The notes under the pieces were generated by a model. It saw only the letters and a program-made list of their open reading frames with translations, was not told where the DNA came from and did no database searches. Source: Jaapia argillacea MUCL 33604 (taxonomy: Eukaryota > Basidiomycota > Agaricomycetes > Jaapiales > Jaapiaceae). Taken from it: a stretch of DNA of 64,000 bases. Where the stretch lies: positions 62,001 to 126,000 of the forward strand of contig KL197756.1 of NCBI GenBank assembly GCA_000697665.1, in the 5' to 3' direction. Made by a program: the position numbers and the translations under genes. This document shows positions 1 to 11,757 of this stretch, one piece after another; the first letter of the stretch is position 1, and every line of letters starts with the position of its first letter.

Positions 1-171
1 TTGGCTCCGTCAGTGGCTGTCTTTGCTTCAGAGGTATCTATAACCTAGCTTTACTTCTCTCAATTCCGTGGAGTCTTGCTCACTAAGTTCAGAGCCTTGT
101 TTTGTTACCGTTTGTCGCGTCGAAAATTCAAGTCAGCGCCACTATAATCACCTCGACGCGTCGATTTCATC

Positions 172-1250
172 ATGGTCAAAGAAACAGTACGTCGTCCTCC
201 GTTTTTCGCGAACGAGGGTCCGTCACTTACATTGTTGAACAAAGACTAGACGAGGTAGGAAGGTATCCAGCGAACCTGAAGAGGAGGCTCCACGCGATGA
301 GGATGCCGAAGGAAGCGAAGAGGAGTCTGAGTATGAGATTGAAGCGGTTTTGGACTCTAAACATGGTGCTTTTCCTGGCGTGAGTTCCCTTTCGTGAATC
401 CATCCCCGTTTGTGTGGAACATATCATTGACAATGAATCCTTTTGTAGGGGAAGATCGGTTACTTGGTCAAATGGAAAGGCTACTCCGACGCTGAAAACA
501 GCTGGGTGAGCGAGGATGACGCTGGGTGCGTATTTCTTTTTGTTCTGAGCTCATAGTCCAGGATGTTCACGTAACATTTTCGTTAGGAACGCTAAAGTTC
601 TCATCGACGCTTATTGGGAAACCGTCCGCAAGAACAAGAAGGACGGAGGAAAAGCCGGTCGTAGACAATCCACCGCCAAAGCTCGAAAGTCCACAGTGCC
701 CGAGGAGAGTTCCGAACCCGAGGCTCCCAAGAAACGTGGCAGGAAGTCCAAAGAGCCCGAGGAGGATGAAATGGATGTCGACGAACCGCCGCCAAAGAAG
801 AAGGCTGCAAGCTCGAGCAAGCGCAAGAGCAATGCTGCTGCTGAGAAACCCGCAACTCCTCCACAGGCTGAGTCGGAGGCGGAGGATGAGATCGAGTATG
901 GGACGATGAAAAAGTATGCGTCCAGGCAGGATTGGGCAGCGCTCGTTAGGAAGATCGATACCATCGAGAGGACCGAGGACGGGAAACTCACAGTTTATTT
1001 TACTCTGTGAGTCCTCCTTTCGCTCACCCATATTATTATCGTCTCACCTTCGCTTTCACACCTCTCAGCAAAAATGGACAACACATGAGAGAGGACTCAG
1101 ACATCTGCAAATCGAAGATGCCATTTGTGGTATGTTCGCCCCCTTTTCCTACCCGCTACCTGTCCCACCTCTAACTTGACCGTCTCCAACTTTCAGCTCC
1201 TCGACTTTTACGAGGGAAATTTACGGTGGAGGACTGCAGGAGACTCGTAA
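172..1250 (+). CDS. HP1: HP1-type heterochromatin protein (chromodomain + chromo shadow domain)
   Basis: Six exons (172-186, 263-379, 449-525, 587-1006, 1069-1129, 1197-1250) splice in frame to a 247-residue protein, the usual HP1/Swi6 size. An acidic N-terminus leads into a chromodomain with the run YEIEAVLDSKHG, then YLVKWKGY, then ENSWVSEDD, giving the aromatic residues that in this family hold methylated lysine 9 of histone H3. A basic, disordered hinge with KKRGRK and PPPKKKAASSSKRK motifs follows (possible nuclear localisation and DNA contact). The C-terminal part, from DWAALVRKIDTIER to LLDFYEGNLRWR, matches a chromo shadow domain, the dimerisation module. The protein should act in the nucleus in heterochromatin assembly. 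The first intron acceptor (GGAAG) is chosen only to keep the frame and is the weakest junction. Family assignment is firm; function is inferred from the family. Confidence 0.9.
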
Positions 1251-2243
1251 AGTGCTCCACGTGTCGCGATTCCTTGCATTTTCCTGTACACACTTCTGGT
1301 CATGTCTTCTTGATGTTTTAATGCTTCGTGTTGCTGTTCATTCAGGATCTTTACCTTAAAAGTCCGTGTATGCCGACCACGATTGCTTGTCGATGTCTTT
1401 GACAGTTATTCAGAGCGGTTCCGAGGGTTGGAATATACTTCTAAATGGTACTCATTTGCGACGGGGTCTTGCGGTGTAGGTGCTGAATCCTCTGGAGTCG
1501 AAATCACTGCTGTGTGGGAAACGACGAGGACATGAACCAGTGTAGGGTAGTGGGATAACTTGGGTGGGAGAGACTCTTGGTCTTCCACGGGACAGCGTTC
1601 TCCTGACTCCTTGGATCGTGAAATCACGGGTGGGGGGCAGGGTGGTCTCTGTTTATCAGCTCTGCTACTGGATACGCTAGTACGGCCAGCTCGGCAAGGA
1701 CATCCATAATCACCACTTGATCACCACCAACCCCAGACTCCGGGAGGAATCCAATGCTAAACATATCTCATCCACAACATTCAACAGCCATTACTTTCGG
1801 GGCACTCGTTTCATTGCGACCGTGATTACGCCATTTACTGGTCTTAGGGGATTGGATTCTGGGAGTCGGGTATCCTTAGCAATCCAGACACACATGAGAA
1901 GCAAAGAAGAATCATTGGACAAAATCAACGATGTGAGGTAAAAACAAACATTAGACATGATATAGATTGCGTTCATGGCAAGACAAGCATGCGAACATAA
2001 AGAATAAAGAGTTGGTGGTCTGGAGGATGGGTCCAGTGCGCGAAGATGGTAACAATTCAATGCAAGAGGCATGCAGGCGAAAGTCGCAAGATCGACACAG
2101 CGTGAGCCATCTCGGTTACGTCTAGAAAGGCTGAAACACCAAGCGGGAGAAGATCAGTAACATGCTCGGTGCCAAGGGTAACCGCCACTTTGTTTGTACT
2201 TACCTCATACAATATCACAGCATCCATGATTACCCGAGTGGAA
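1251..2243. other. Intergenic, no supported gene
   Basis: About 1 kb between the convergent ends of the HP1 gene and the coiled-coil protein gene. It should hold both 3' ends. Open frames here are short, lack splice partners and look like chance; no RNA gene or repeat was recognised. Confidence 0.5.
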
Positions 2244-5230
2244 TCAGAGTTCCGCATGAGCAATCGAGCCTGAATCAACTGCCTCCTCCGCCTCTGCCTC
2301 ATCAACAAGACTGCCTACGACCTGCTCGGCCGATGATTCCTTCTCAGGTGTGGGAGGATTCGGCTCAGTTTGCTTCAGGACATCGATCCGGCCCATCGCA
2401 TCCACCACTTCCTGAGCGCCCCGGCCAACAAAAATAGGGGGCAAATCCTTTCCTTCGGAAAGCTCCTCATCAGCGTCAGAGGCCGGGTTCGGCACAGGGA
2501 GGATGGAGACTTGGGGTTCCGCATGTGTTCCCTTCTGTGAATCATGCTCGACAGTTTCCGCGGTCTGCTGGCCGTTGGGCCCAAACGCGCGATCCCCAGA
2601 ACGTTTCAATCCTCGTAAGCGGGTTGCGAAGCCAGTAACGATGTCGTTCAGTTCCGATTCGAGATCTTCAAGGACAGGCAAAATTGAATTCGAAGGTGCT
2701 GAGGGATCTGTGCCGTCTTGAATCATCACCGCCTGGTGGGTAAAGTTCTCGCTCACTGTAGACAGAAAAGCACGAACATCAGTACGACGACAGAGTCCGG
2801 AACGAAGGTGAACTGACTGCGGATTAAGTCGTGGTACCGAGTCCAATCATGCGTGGTCACGTCGTCGAGCCAGGCGTAATCCATGCCAACGTCGGCTTGA
2901 GCCCTCTCACCAAGATCCTTCACTTGTAGAGTGATTCTTTCGATCTGAAAAATCCAAGGTCAGATATGGCGGGAATTGGAGAACGTTGAACCCACCTCCT
3001 GCATCTCACGAGACTTCACACCAGCATGCCGCGCCTTGACGAGGTGCTCCACCTTGTCAACCCTCTCCTCAAACTTAGTTTCCACCTTATCCAACACCTT
3101 CTGCCACAACCGTTCCTTCTCTTCAATCCCCCTCTCCTCCTTCCGCAACTTCTTCAGATAGCCCTCTGCACCTTTCAGATACTTCTCGCCCTCCCCCACA
3201 AGACCTTCAAGCTCCCTCTGAATTTCAACCGATTCCTTCAACTCTAAAGCTGCAACCTTTCTTGAAGCGAGGAGGGAGTCGACGATCTCAGCCTTCTTCA
3301 CTTCGATCAGACCCTGGATCTCTTGCTCCCATTTCTCATGTCGGCCTACGATATCACGGCGCTTCTCAGCGGTCTCCTGGAGACGACGCTGTACCTCTTC
3401 CTCCGTTTCGACTGGTTGCGGGATAGAAGAAAAGATATCGTCGTCATCGTCAGCAGGTGTAGGCGTCGTAGGTTCATCAGCATCTAAATCTCCAAACATG
3501 TCGGCGAAATCATCTTCATCTTCCTCGTTGGGACTCGACGAAGGAGTTGGTGTGGCAGATGCTGAGGACGATATCACGGAAGGGCCAGTAATATCAGCCG
3601 CGAGAGAATCTGCGGAGGATTTGATTTCTTCGTAAATGGAGGAAACAACGGTAGATGCTCCGGACGCTGGTTCATGTGCGTAAGCCGATACGATGGAAGA
3701 TGCTGACGAAAGGGTTTCGGTCGCAGCGATGGGGGTTGACGAAGGCGATGCAGAGGTGGGGGATGTGGATTCGATAACATCAGGGACCACCGCGGATGGT
3801 GTCCCAAGAGCGGTTTCAGTGGGTACTGTTTCAGGAGAGGCTTCTGGCAAGTCTCCAAGATCGTACAAGGATTCGTGGACAACGGCCGCTGCGTGTACGG
3901 CGGCTTCATCGGTTGGTTCGGGAATGGCAGCAGAAAGGGAGATGTCCGCTTCTTCGACTGTTGGTTCCTCAGCCACGTTCGACGCAAAACTTTTCTGATG
4001 GTGTGTGAGAGTGGGTTCTTCCGTAGGAGGCGGCGTGATCACCTCCCCCGAAGAACGGTTCTCGCCGCTGCTCAACTCTACAACCCTTTCCCAAAGCTTG
4101 ATCACATGAGGATCGACAAACTGTCTCCTTTGCTCCCTCAAGAATGCGACGAATTGCTGAAGGACAGCCAGGAATTTCTCCCAAGCCGGGATAGCGTACG
4201 GCTTTGCGTATTCATACCCACTATGGGACTTTTGAGCAGCGAGAATGATGTAAGGTTGAACCTTGCGCTGCCATCGATAGAGATTGTATGTGGCCATGCG
4301 GACATGGGGTGCAATTCGGCGCTCATATTCCACCTCGGCGCGCAGACGATAAGGTGCGCATTGCCTCTCCAGCTTCCGGATATGAGGAACGACACGCTTT
4401 CTCCACTCGGGGACGATCCGCCTGTGCCATTGTGGAACAACGCGAGTATCCCACTCGACGTGGAGACGATTCACCACAGGCACTGCGATTTCATAAGTCT
4501 TCTCTGCGTATGGTTGGACAAGCTCAACATAGGGTGATACGGATGGATGGACGAGGAGTTGCTGGCATGGCTGGATGATATAGGGCTGGAGGAAGTGTTC
4601 GTAGTATGCGGCTGCTGCTCGACACACTGGTGGGCTGTCTCGCGTCACGGGTTTGTAGGGATCGCAAACGAAAAGGGAGTAGACGAGCAGCCCGGCGAAA
4701 AAAATGTCTCTAAGCACCGTCCAGAAGGTGCGACGCGCTCTACGAGCCTTCTGCAAGGAAGTCATGAGTCAAAGAGCTTATGCATGGGATGAAGTCTAGG
4801 TACAAAGGGCATACCTTCGCTGCCTTCTTGGACTTTTTCTGTGAACCCATCGATGCCTTGTTAGGTGATGTGGGACTCTGACGAAAATAAAGCTGTAGTA
4901 AGTCACAAGACAAGGACTCCGCAGAGAACACGAAGAAGAGCTACACATCCATCCAACAGGCTGGCATATCATTCCCCAATATCACCAAGCCAAAGTCGGG
5001 CACACGAGCCATTTTTCGACAATAATGCAAACACTCACAGTTGGTTGTGAACCACCTGGATCGTTGGGGCCTAGAGCACTAGTTTCGAGGCTATCTCCGT
5101 TGGAAAGAGGACTTGTTGGTGAACCCTGGGCCACAGATTTGCCCTTGGTAGATCTTGGTATTGGTTGCGAGGAATTCGTTCTCGATGTTGGAGGTGGTGG
5201 TGCAGTTGGAGCTTTCCTCGTTACGACCAT
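2244..5230 (-). CDS. Single-pass membrane protein with coiled coil, conserved fungal type, unknown function
   Basis: Five exons (5230-5039, 4877-4815, 4750-2996, 2944-2818, 2755-2244) give an 882-residue protein with every junction in frame. A Ser/Pro/Thr-rich basic N-terminus is followed by one hydrophobic segment (DIFFAGLLVYSLFV, about residue 100). Next comes an unusual tract rich in Val-x-Pro and aromatic residues with imperfect repeats (RRIVPEW, KRVVPHI, RRIAPHV), then an acidic low-complexity region (EDEDDFADMFGDLDADE), then a long charged helix rich in Glu/Lys/Arg that should form a coiled coil. I recognise the general architecture from uncharacterised fungal proteins but no enzymatic domain. 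A membrane anchor with a coiled-coil tail would suit a tether or scaffold; that is inference. The GTCAGT donor after 2818 is unusual and the last two exons are the least certain. Confidence 0.75.
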
Positions 5231-6522
5231 AATTTAGCGAGTATTTGACAGCAATTCGACCAGCGAGAAGTGATGATACGGTTAGGCGCTGAGGAACATG
5301 GAATATCAAACAGAGTTTGCTTTGGAGGTTGGGCTCGCGTCAGGACTGGTTCACGCGCCACTGACGTGTTGGCGCGTGGCGTTTGCCGATAAGGCGCAAG
5401 GCCGCATGCACGGCACAACCCGCTACTATTTATCGGACAGCACAGTTGAAGAGGAGACGACAGGCATAGGCCCTCATTGTTGTTGATGGAAGGTACATTC
5501 GTATTGTAGAAAGCTTGGTACTAGAAGAGCTCAGGTCGACAGTGGAAAAGCACGGATACAATTACGAGCAGAATGAAACCACGGGCCACGCATCCAAGCA
5601 CTATACAAGTCCAAGGTGCAGGGCGGAATTCAGAACACTATACCGTCACCTTCGCGGGAGCAGGTTGAGCATAAGCAGACTTATTGTGGATTCAGAACTG
5701 TCGAATGCGAACATGGCTGAAGTCTTCAAGGGGGACAATCGGGGCAGACTTGGAACCATTCACCGCTCGATGGGGAGGTTGGACTGGGCAAAAAACTTGA
5801 GGGAACAAACGATGGTTGCTTGTAGACAAGTATAGGACCGGGCGCAAAGCAGGTGGCATAGCCACCACTGGTGGTAACAGAGCGAGGAAGGTTGTGGTAA
5901 TTGATAAAATGGATGGACAGAAGTGAATCGTGATTGCTGTCTGTCCAGCAGGATATTTACGAAGTGCGTAAGGTAAGATCCACAAAGCAATATGGGAGAG
6001 AACATAATGGACGAGCATGAAAGAGAGGACGGTGTCGGCCAAAAGAGGTGGGTGTTTGGAACTCAGATAGCGGAGATTGGTCAGATTGGTCATCAAGCTC
6101 AAAAATGGCGGGGGACACGGACACACTTCGCAGATACAAGACCCACTACTAAAGTAGCGGGAATATTGGGTCTCTTCATTGGTTGAACGGGGCTCGGAGG
6201 AGGAAAGGTTTGTGCAACAGTATCCACAGAAGAGATACAGCTATACGTGACAAAAGAAGGGATATCTAGCGTAGCGATTACAATCGAGACGGTTCCGCCG
6301 GCGAAAGACTAAAGAGTGGATAAGGAAGCACAGCGATACAACAGACGAGAACTTGGCAATAGGACAGCATGGAAAGGAGGGGAGACGAAGAAAACAGCAG
6401 AACGAAAACGAATGCAGAGGTAGCGCATCGAAGTAGCAACAGCTAACTAAAATCAGGGCAATGGTTAGCTCATCAAACAGCGGTGGAAGATACAAGTTCT
6501 TACCAAAGCAGAGGAAACATGA
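5231..6522. other. Intergenic, no supported gene
   Basis: About 1.3 kb between the 5' end of the membrane/coiled-coil gene and the 3' end of the next minus-strand gene. Open frames occur on both strands (for example near 5515-5835 plus and 5692-6126 minus), but none carries a recognisable motif or splices into a larger product. It should contain the promoter of the gene that starts at 5230. Confidence 0.45.
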
Positions 6523-8957
6523 TCACTCCGACACGTCCCAATGAGCATACCCCCAACCTCTGGGAATCAACAACAACTCATCATCCGACTCGCCATCTTT
6601 CTGGGGGCTCAAAGGCTCCCCAATCGTCATCTTAAGAATATGCACAGGAGACCCAAGACGTTTCGCTCTAACTGCAGTTTTGCGCCGAGGGAGTTGATGC
6701 GGACGGGCCATGACGGTAGGAATCGACGGCTCGAAAGGCTCTCCGAGGGAGAAAGGACCAGGGCTTGTCGAAGCTGTGGAATGAGGTTTAGCGCGAAGGG
6801 AGCTGGAAGAGGTTGCTGGGGAAGGGATAGAAGTCTCTGGGAGAGGTCGTCCTTGACCGTAATCCGAAGCACGAATAGTGCCCGCTCTAGTCCTCCCCTT
6901 TCCCTTGTCTTTGATCTCCGGGAGCCTCGGCATATAATCCGAGGCACGTATCGTTCCGGCTCTCGTCCGTCTTTTGCCTTGGACACTGTTTTCTGCTACA
7001 GCCCCATCGACGGGAAGGGAGAGGACTTCTTGTTGTGTCTTTTCCTCTATTACACAAGAAAAGTGAATTCAGCTGAAGGAGTCGACGAAACAGGTGGGAT
7101 GTTGTGCAAGAGCGAAAGAGCTAATGGCAAGACCTCACCGTCAAGGCCTAAATCCGAAAATATCAATTGTAGCTCATCATCGTCCGACGATACGGGGAAG
7201 CGATCTGAATCCGAAAAAGGTACTACAACCTGACCGGAGCCAGGAGCTGGTCGCAGATTACTAGGCGAGGGGTTGACCGGTGAGCGGCTGGAATTCTGCG
7301 TCGGTCGGGTTGGTTGATTGGCGCCGCTATCACAACCCAAGGCAGGTTCGGTCGAGGATTCGGGCGGAGTATGGCCTTTGTTGGTTGTAGAAGGCGGGGT
7401 AGACGGTGAATGATCGAAAGGAGGGAGGAGAGAAGAAGCAGAAATACTTGCACTCCCTGCGCCAGCGCCTAAGTGGGCAGCATCAGACTGGGTATGGATG
7501 GATCCAAAGATGGAAGTAGTATCCATCGACGATGCAGAGGGTCTTAAAGGTGAACCAGGGGTATGAATAATTGAAGTCAGGTCCATAGCAGAGGTGATAG
7601 CACTAGTTTTAGCAGTGGAGTCGATAGTTTGAGTCCTAGACCCATCGTCTGATCCTTGAGCAGGAGGAAAGGATGTATCATGAACGAACGCAGAGAAGTC
7701 GAGAGAAGAGAAAATGCTGTCGCTGGAGACGTGGATCGTCGCTCGTTGATGGATGTGACTTTCAACTGGAGCTGTATCCTGGTCGAAATTATAGGGGTTT
7801 TGCATGATAATGTCGTCAGGTGTTTCCTCGACTGTGGGCTCGTCGTCTCTAAATATTTGAATTGGGGGGCTTTTGAGAAATCCTGGGGTCAATTGACCTC
7901 CTTCAAGGTAATCCGGGAAGGGAGCAGGCCGGCTGGGATCAATGATACCGGTGTTCGTGTCCGGAGTCTTGTTTGCGAGGGGTCTTCTAGCAGGTGTCGA
8001 GGCGGCAGCAGGGAAGCCGTTGAATATTCCTGCTGGGGAAAAGTGTAATGGAAAAGGGGTGGAAGGCGTTCCATCAGAGAATGGTGTTGTATTCCGAGAA
8101 ATGATTGACGGAGGGACATGCCAGTCCATTGGGAACGACTCAAACCCGAAGCTAGCAGATATATGGATAGGACCAGAGGAGCGACGTAGAAGTGTGTGGG
8201 GAGAGCGACCCAAAGTGCCAGATGCCTGAGACGGACCGAGAGAGGGGCCTGACAGATCCTCGAGTTGGGCTTGTGAAAAGGTATTGGACAACGATTTTGT
8301 GTGGTGGGGAGGATGCGATTTTTTAATCTTGTTCCTACTATTGCTCCTCCGAGCCGACTTTCTTGGGCTACGAGGAGAAGCTGCTGCAGAACTGGGTCGG
8401 CTGTTAAACGGGGAAGCTAATCCCCGCGTTGACGACCTCTCCCGACTGTTCTCCTTTAAAGTTCCAGAGCCAGTGCGATGTGGAGTGCTTCCTGTAGGAG
8501 GGACAGGCGAAAAGTTGTCATGGTGGTAAGCAGGGTAAGGGGAGGAAACCTTGGCCATAAGTTTCTCGCCGAGGGTGGGTGCGGGTGTTTGATACTGCGA
8601 GTCGGTGTGCGTGTATGCGTCAAGTGACACGATATAGTCTGTATGTCCGAGGGAGGTAGCAGGATCTGCGCGTGATATGTCTGTATAAGAATCCTTCCGA
8701 TGTTTGAGACGTTTTCGACGCCCTTCCTGGGGATCAGGTTCATCTTCGTACGGGACGAAAGGACCTCGTTGAGGATCAGCGTGGAGGGGCCTTTTTGTGT
8801 GTTCCGGAGAATCTTGCGATGGTCTTGTATCAACTAGTCCTCGTGCAACTTCAGGAGAGGATATTGATTGGGATGGCGAATCCAATATTGGGACAGGAGT
8901 ACGCGCCCTTCGTCGGCCGTAGGTTGTCAAGGGTTTTCGCGGTGGCCGATACGCCAT
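6523..8957 (-). CDS. Long intrinsically disordered protein, unknown function
   Basis: Two exons (8957-7139 and 7046-6523) join at a GTGAGG donor in phase and give 780 residues. Nearly all of the protein is Ser/Pro/Thr-rich and disordered. The N-terminus (MAYRPPRKPLTTYGRRRART) is basic with a TYGRR motif; a basic cluster (RKSARRSNSRNKIKKS) lies near residue 200. Several SP/TP sites (for example HTPGSPLRP) suggest proline-directed phosphorylation. Exon 2 holds an imperfect duplication: RTRAGTIRASDY occurs twice, 25 residues apart. The end (LLLIPRGWGYAHWDV) is ordered-looking and may be a short binding motif. No catalytic domain was recognised. A nuclear or cell-cycle regulatory role is possible from composition alone and is not shown. 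Confidence 0.7.
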
Positions 8958-9190
8958 TGAAATATGCAGATTGTGGACTTGAGCTTGACGAAGTCGATGG
9001 AATAATATTTGGATGCCTTCAGAGTCAGATTTGCTCGAAACCGTGCTGCAAGATTCGGAGGATGAAATGGGTCAAAGACGCGTGGGATTTGGCCGAGTAC
9101 GGTAATTCTGCCCCTTCTTCCAATCCTGCACAGTGCACCAGTTCACTTGTTCTTTCTGGGTTGGATTGATACCCGGCTACGTGCTCATAG

Positions 9191-11740
9191 ATGGATCCTG
9201 GACCTTCTACTCACAATAATGAACCCAGCGACTCAGGGAATCAGTGGCAGCGGAATTCAATATATGCTCTTCAAGTTCGCGCTTTCCTGGAAGCAGCCGA
9301 AGATGTTGGTTTAGATGCCGAAACATTGGACGACATTTTGGACGGCTTCGAGGACCCGGACGAAGAACAAGAGTTCCCAGGACACGCTAGAACGGATGCT
9401 GAGTCCAATGGGCATGGCGTCTGCGACGAATCACGTATGTTTGAATCCACAGTCGAGCCGGAGGAAGGTAGGTACACGCCACACCGGATGTGATATTCAT
9501 CAGGCTGAAGGTGTCTAGACGACGTGTGGTCGCCGCAGGAGGTCAAAGATATGAAACGACATCTCAAGGAACGTGGTGAGTAGTAGTGCCTTCGTACTAT
9601 GATTCACGACTGTACAAACTCAACGTATGCAGGAAGTACATCCTTCCTCAAGGAATATGTTCTCGACAGAGCAATACCGATACCGAGGTTGCTTTATGCG
9701 TTTGGCATACATCTTGTCCGTTATGACCTTCAATTTTATCTCCCTGCACATCGATCATTAAACGCCACTTTCCGATTGTCCAAATAGTGTGGCGAGCTAC
9801 GAGCGAAACGCCCTTCAACTCTGTTGTACTTCCTCAACGTGATCCTCTCTCGCGAGTGAGTTGCCATGGTCTCTCAACTGTGGATCAGGTATCTGATCCA
9901 TCGTGTTTCCCAAGACTGCGGCTTCGGGAGAGGTTAACACGTTACAACACTGTCGACGATGCCATCAACCTCATTCGGAAGTCACAGCGAATTATGATCC
10001 TGACAGGTGCAGGGATAAGTTAGTGCTTGCCTTACATTTATACCCTCTGGCTTATGAAAACGCATTGCAGGCGTTTCATGTGGTATTCCCGACTTCCGCT
10101 CGCGCGACGGGCTTTATGCGACACTCAAGCAAAGTGGCGAATACGATTTAGACGAGCCGACGCAGATGCAAGTCACTTTCATGTTCCTGAATAGCTACTT
10201 CTCACTTCAAAGGCATCATAGGTTTGATATTCATTATTTTCGGGAAAATCCCTCTGGTATGTCGGTGAAATCCATAATTACCCTCACACCGTTGATACTA
10301 AGGCCTCGCATAGTTTTCTAGTGGGTGAACGGTTCCATCACTCCGTCGTTCCATCTAATATCAACAAATGTTGCAGTTCTTTCGCAAGGTGAGCAAGGGA
10401 ATTCTGGTTTGATAGTCTCGCACTGATATCACTGCTATAGCCAAATATATCCATCTAATTTTACGCCATCCCTTTGCCATCGCTTCATCAAGTTAATCGA
10501 AGACAAGAACAAAGTACGTCGCACTCTTCCAGCATCAACTAACCTGACGACTGGACGACCTGTAGCTTCTAAGAGTGGGCAATTCAATCAAAGACGATTT
10601 TCTACACTCATCTTCCAGATTGCGCCCAGAATTACACCCAAAACATTGACACCCTCGAAACTTTGGCAGGCGTTCGCAATGTTCTCCAATGCCACGGATC
10701 GTTTGCAACCGCGTCATGCCTACATTGTCACCAACGCGTGCCAGGAACTGATATCGAGGATGATATCCTTCAACACCGCGTTCCACTCTGTAAGAAGTGT
10801 AATGCCGCAGCGGCGAAACCGAAAAAGAAGAAGAAGCGAAAACCGACAGCGTCTGGCTGGAGGAGTGATGAGTCGGATGAGTCGGACGGACCGGCATTCC
10901 CTCCTGGCATTATGAAGGTACACATAGGGCTTATCGTAGACCCAGAGAATCACGTACTGACTCCGAAGGCCATCGACAGCCTGACATCACATTCTTTCAC
11001 GAGAAACTAACAGATGACTTTGATCACTCGCTATTGGAAGATAGAGATAAAGTTGACCTTCTGATAATAATGGGAACATCACTGCAAGTATCCCCCGTAT
11101 CGGAAATAATCTGTCCGTTCTTCTTGAATTCTCCTCTCAGAGAACAAGACTCACGTGTCCCATGCAGCATATCTACCCCACTCAGTGCCACAGGTGCGAA
11201 CCTTCTCATATAACCGGGAACTTGATACAGAACTATCAGAGCTAGATTCTGATCAATAAGACACCCATCCGACATATAAACCCGGATGTGCGTCAGACAC
11301 TTATCACATCGTAACTCGCCCGTAATAACCAAGCCCTTAGATCATCCTCCTAGGTAATGCCGACGACACTGTCAAGCACCTGTGCTCCAAATTAGGCTGG
11401 AGTCTGCCTCCCCTCCCGCAATCATCGTCGCGGCATCTCGCTCCGCCTCCACCACCTCCCAATAACCTGAAGAAGCGACCATCGCCAGGACCTGAGAAGT
11501 TGAACGAGCCACAACGGGTAGGGAACAGGTAAGAGCCACCCGAAGACGTCGATGGCCAATCACTGATCAAATGGTTACCATAGCCACGTGTGGTTATTCA
11601 ACGGCGCTGAGGGTGGGGAATGGCTAAAGAAATTCGAAGAGGAGATGGAAGACACCCGTTCGAATGGATCCAGCTTATCACCTCTGCCCTCTGACGACGA
11701 AGCGGATATCCGAGAGACCAAGAAGATTCGAATCGGATGA
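9191..11740 (+). CDS. SIR2: NAD-dependent protein deacetylase, Sir2/Hst1-like sirtuin
   Basis: A multi-exon gene (at least eight short introns) from ATG at 9191 to TGA at 11738-11740. The N-terminal part ([18 protein letters not shown], then [21 protein letters not shown]) matches the N-terminal conserved region of yeast Sir2/Hst1. The catalytic core shows ILTGAGIS, split by an intron before [10 protein letters not shown], then YTQNIDTLE, then QCHGSF with the catalytic His, two Cys pairs (CLHC and CKKC) for the structural zinc, and [11 protein letters not shown] for NAD binding. A Lys-rich insert ([10 protein letters not shown]) follows the second Cys pair and may be a nuclear signal. The reaction is NAD-dependent removal of acetyl groups from lysine, normally on histones. 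The gene converges with the acetyltransferase gene 17 bp downstream. Family assignment is firm; several exon boundaries are approximate. Confidence 0.88.
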
Positions 11741-11757
11741 CGGAAAGTCCATGGAGT

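Noticed and set aside
567-1031. Minus-strand open frames over the HP1 gene
   Set aside because: They are shadows of exon 4; the plus strand has a recognised chromodomain protein with matching splice sites.
3693-4578. Plus-strand open frames over the coiled-coil gene
   Set aside because: They lie opposite a continuous minus-strand coding exon and have no family resemblance.
5515-6126. Open frames on both strands between 5.5 and 6.1 kb
   Set aside because: Short, overlapping, no motif and no plausible exon chain.
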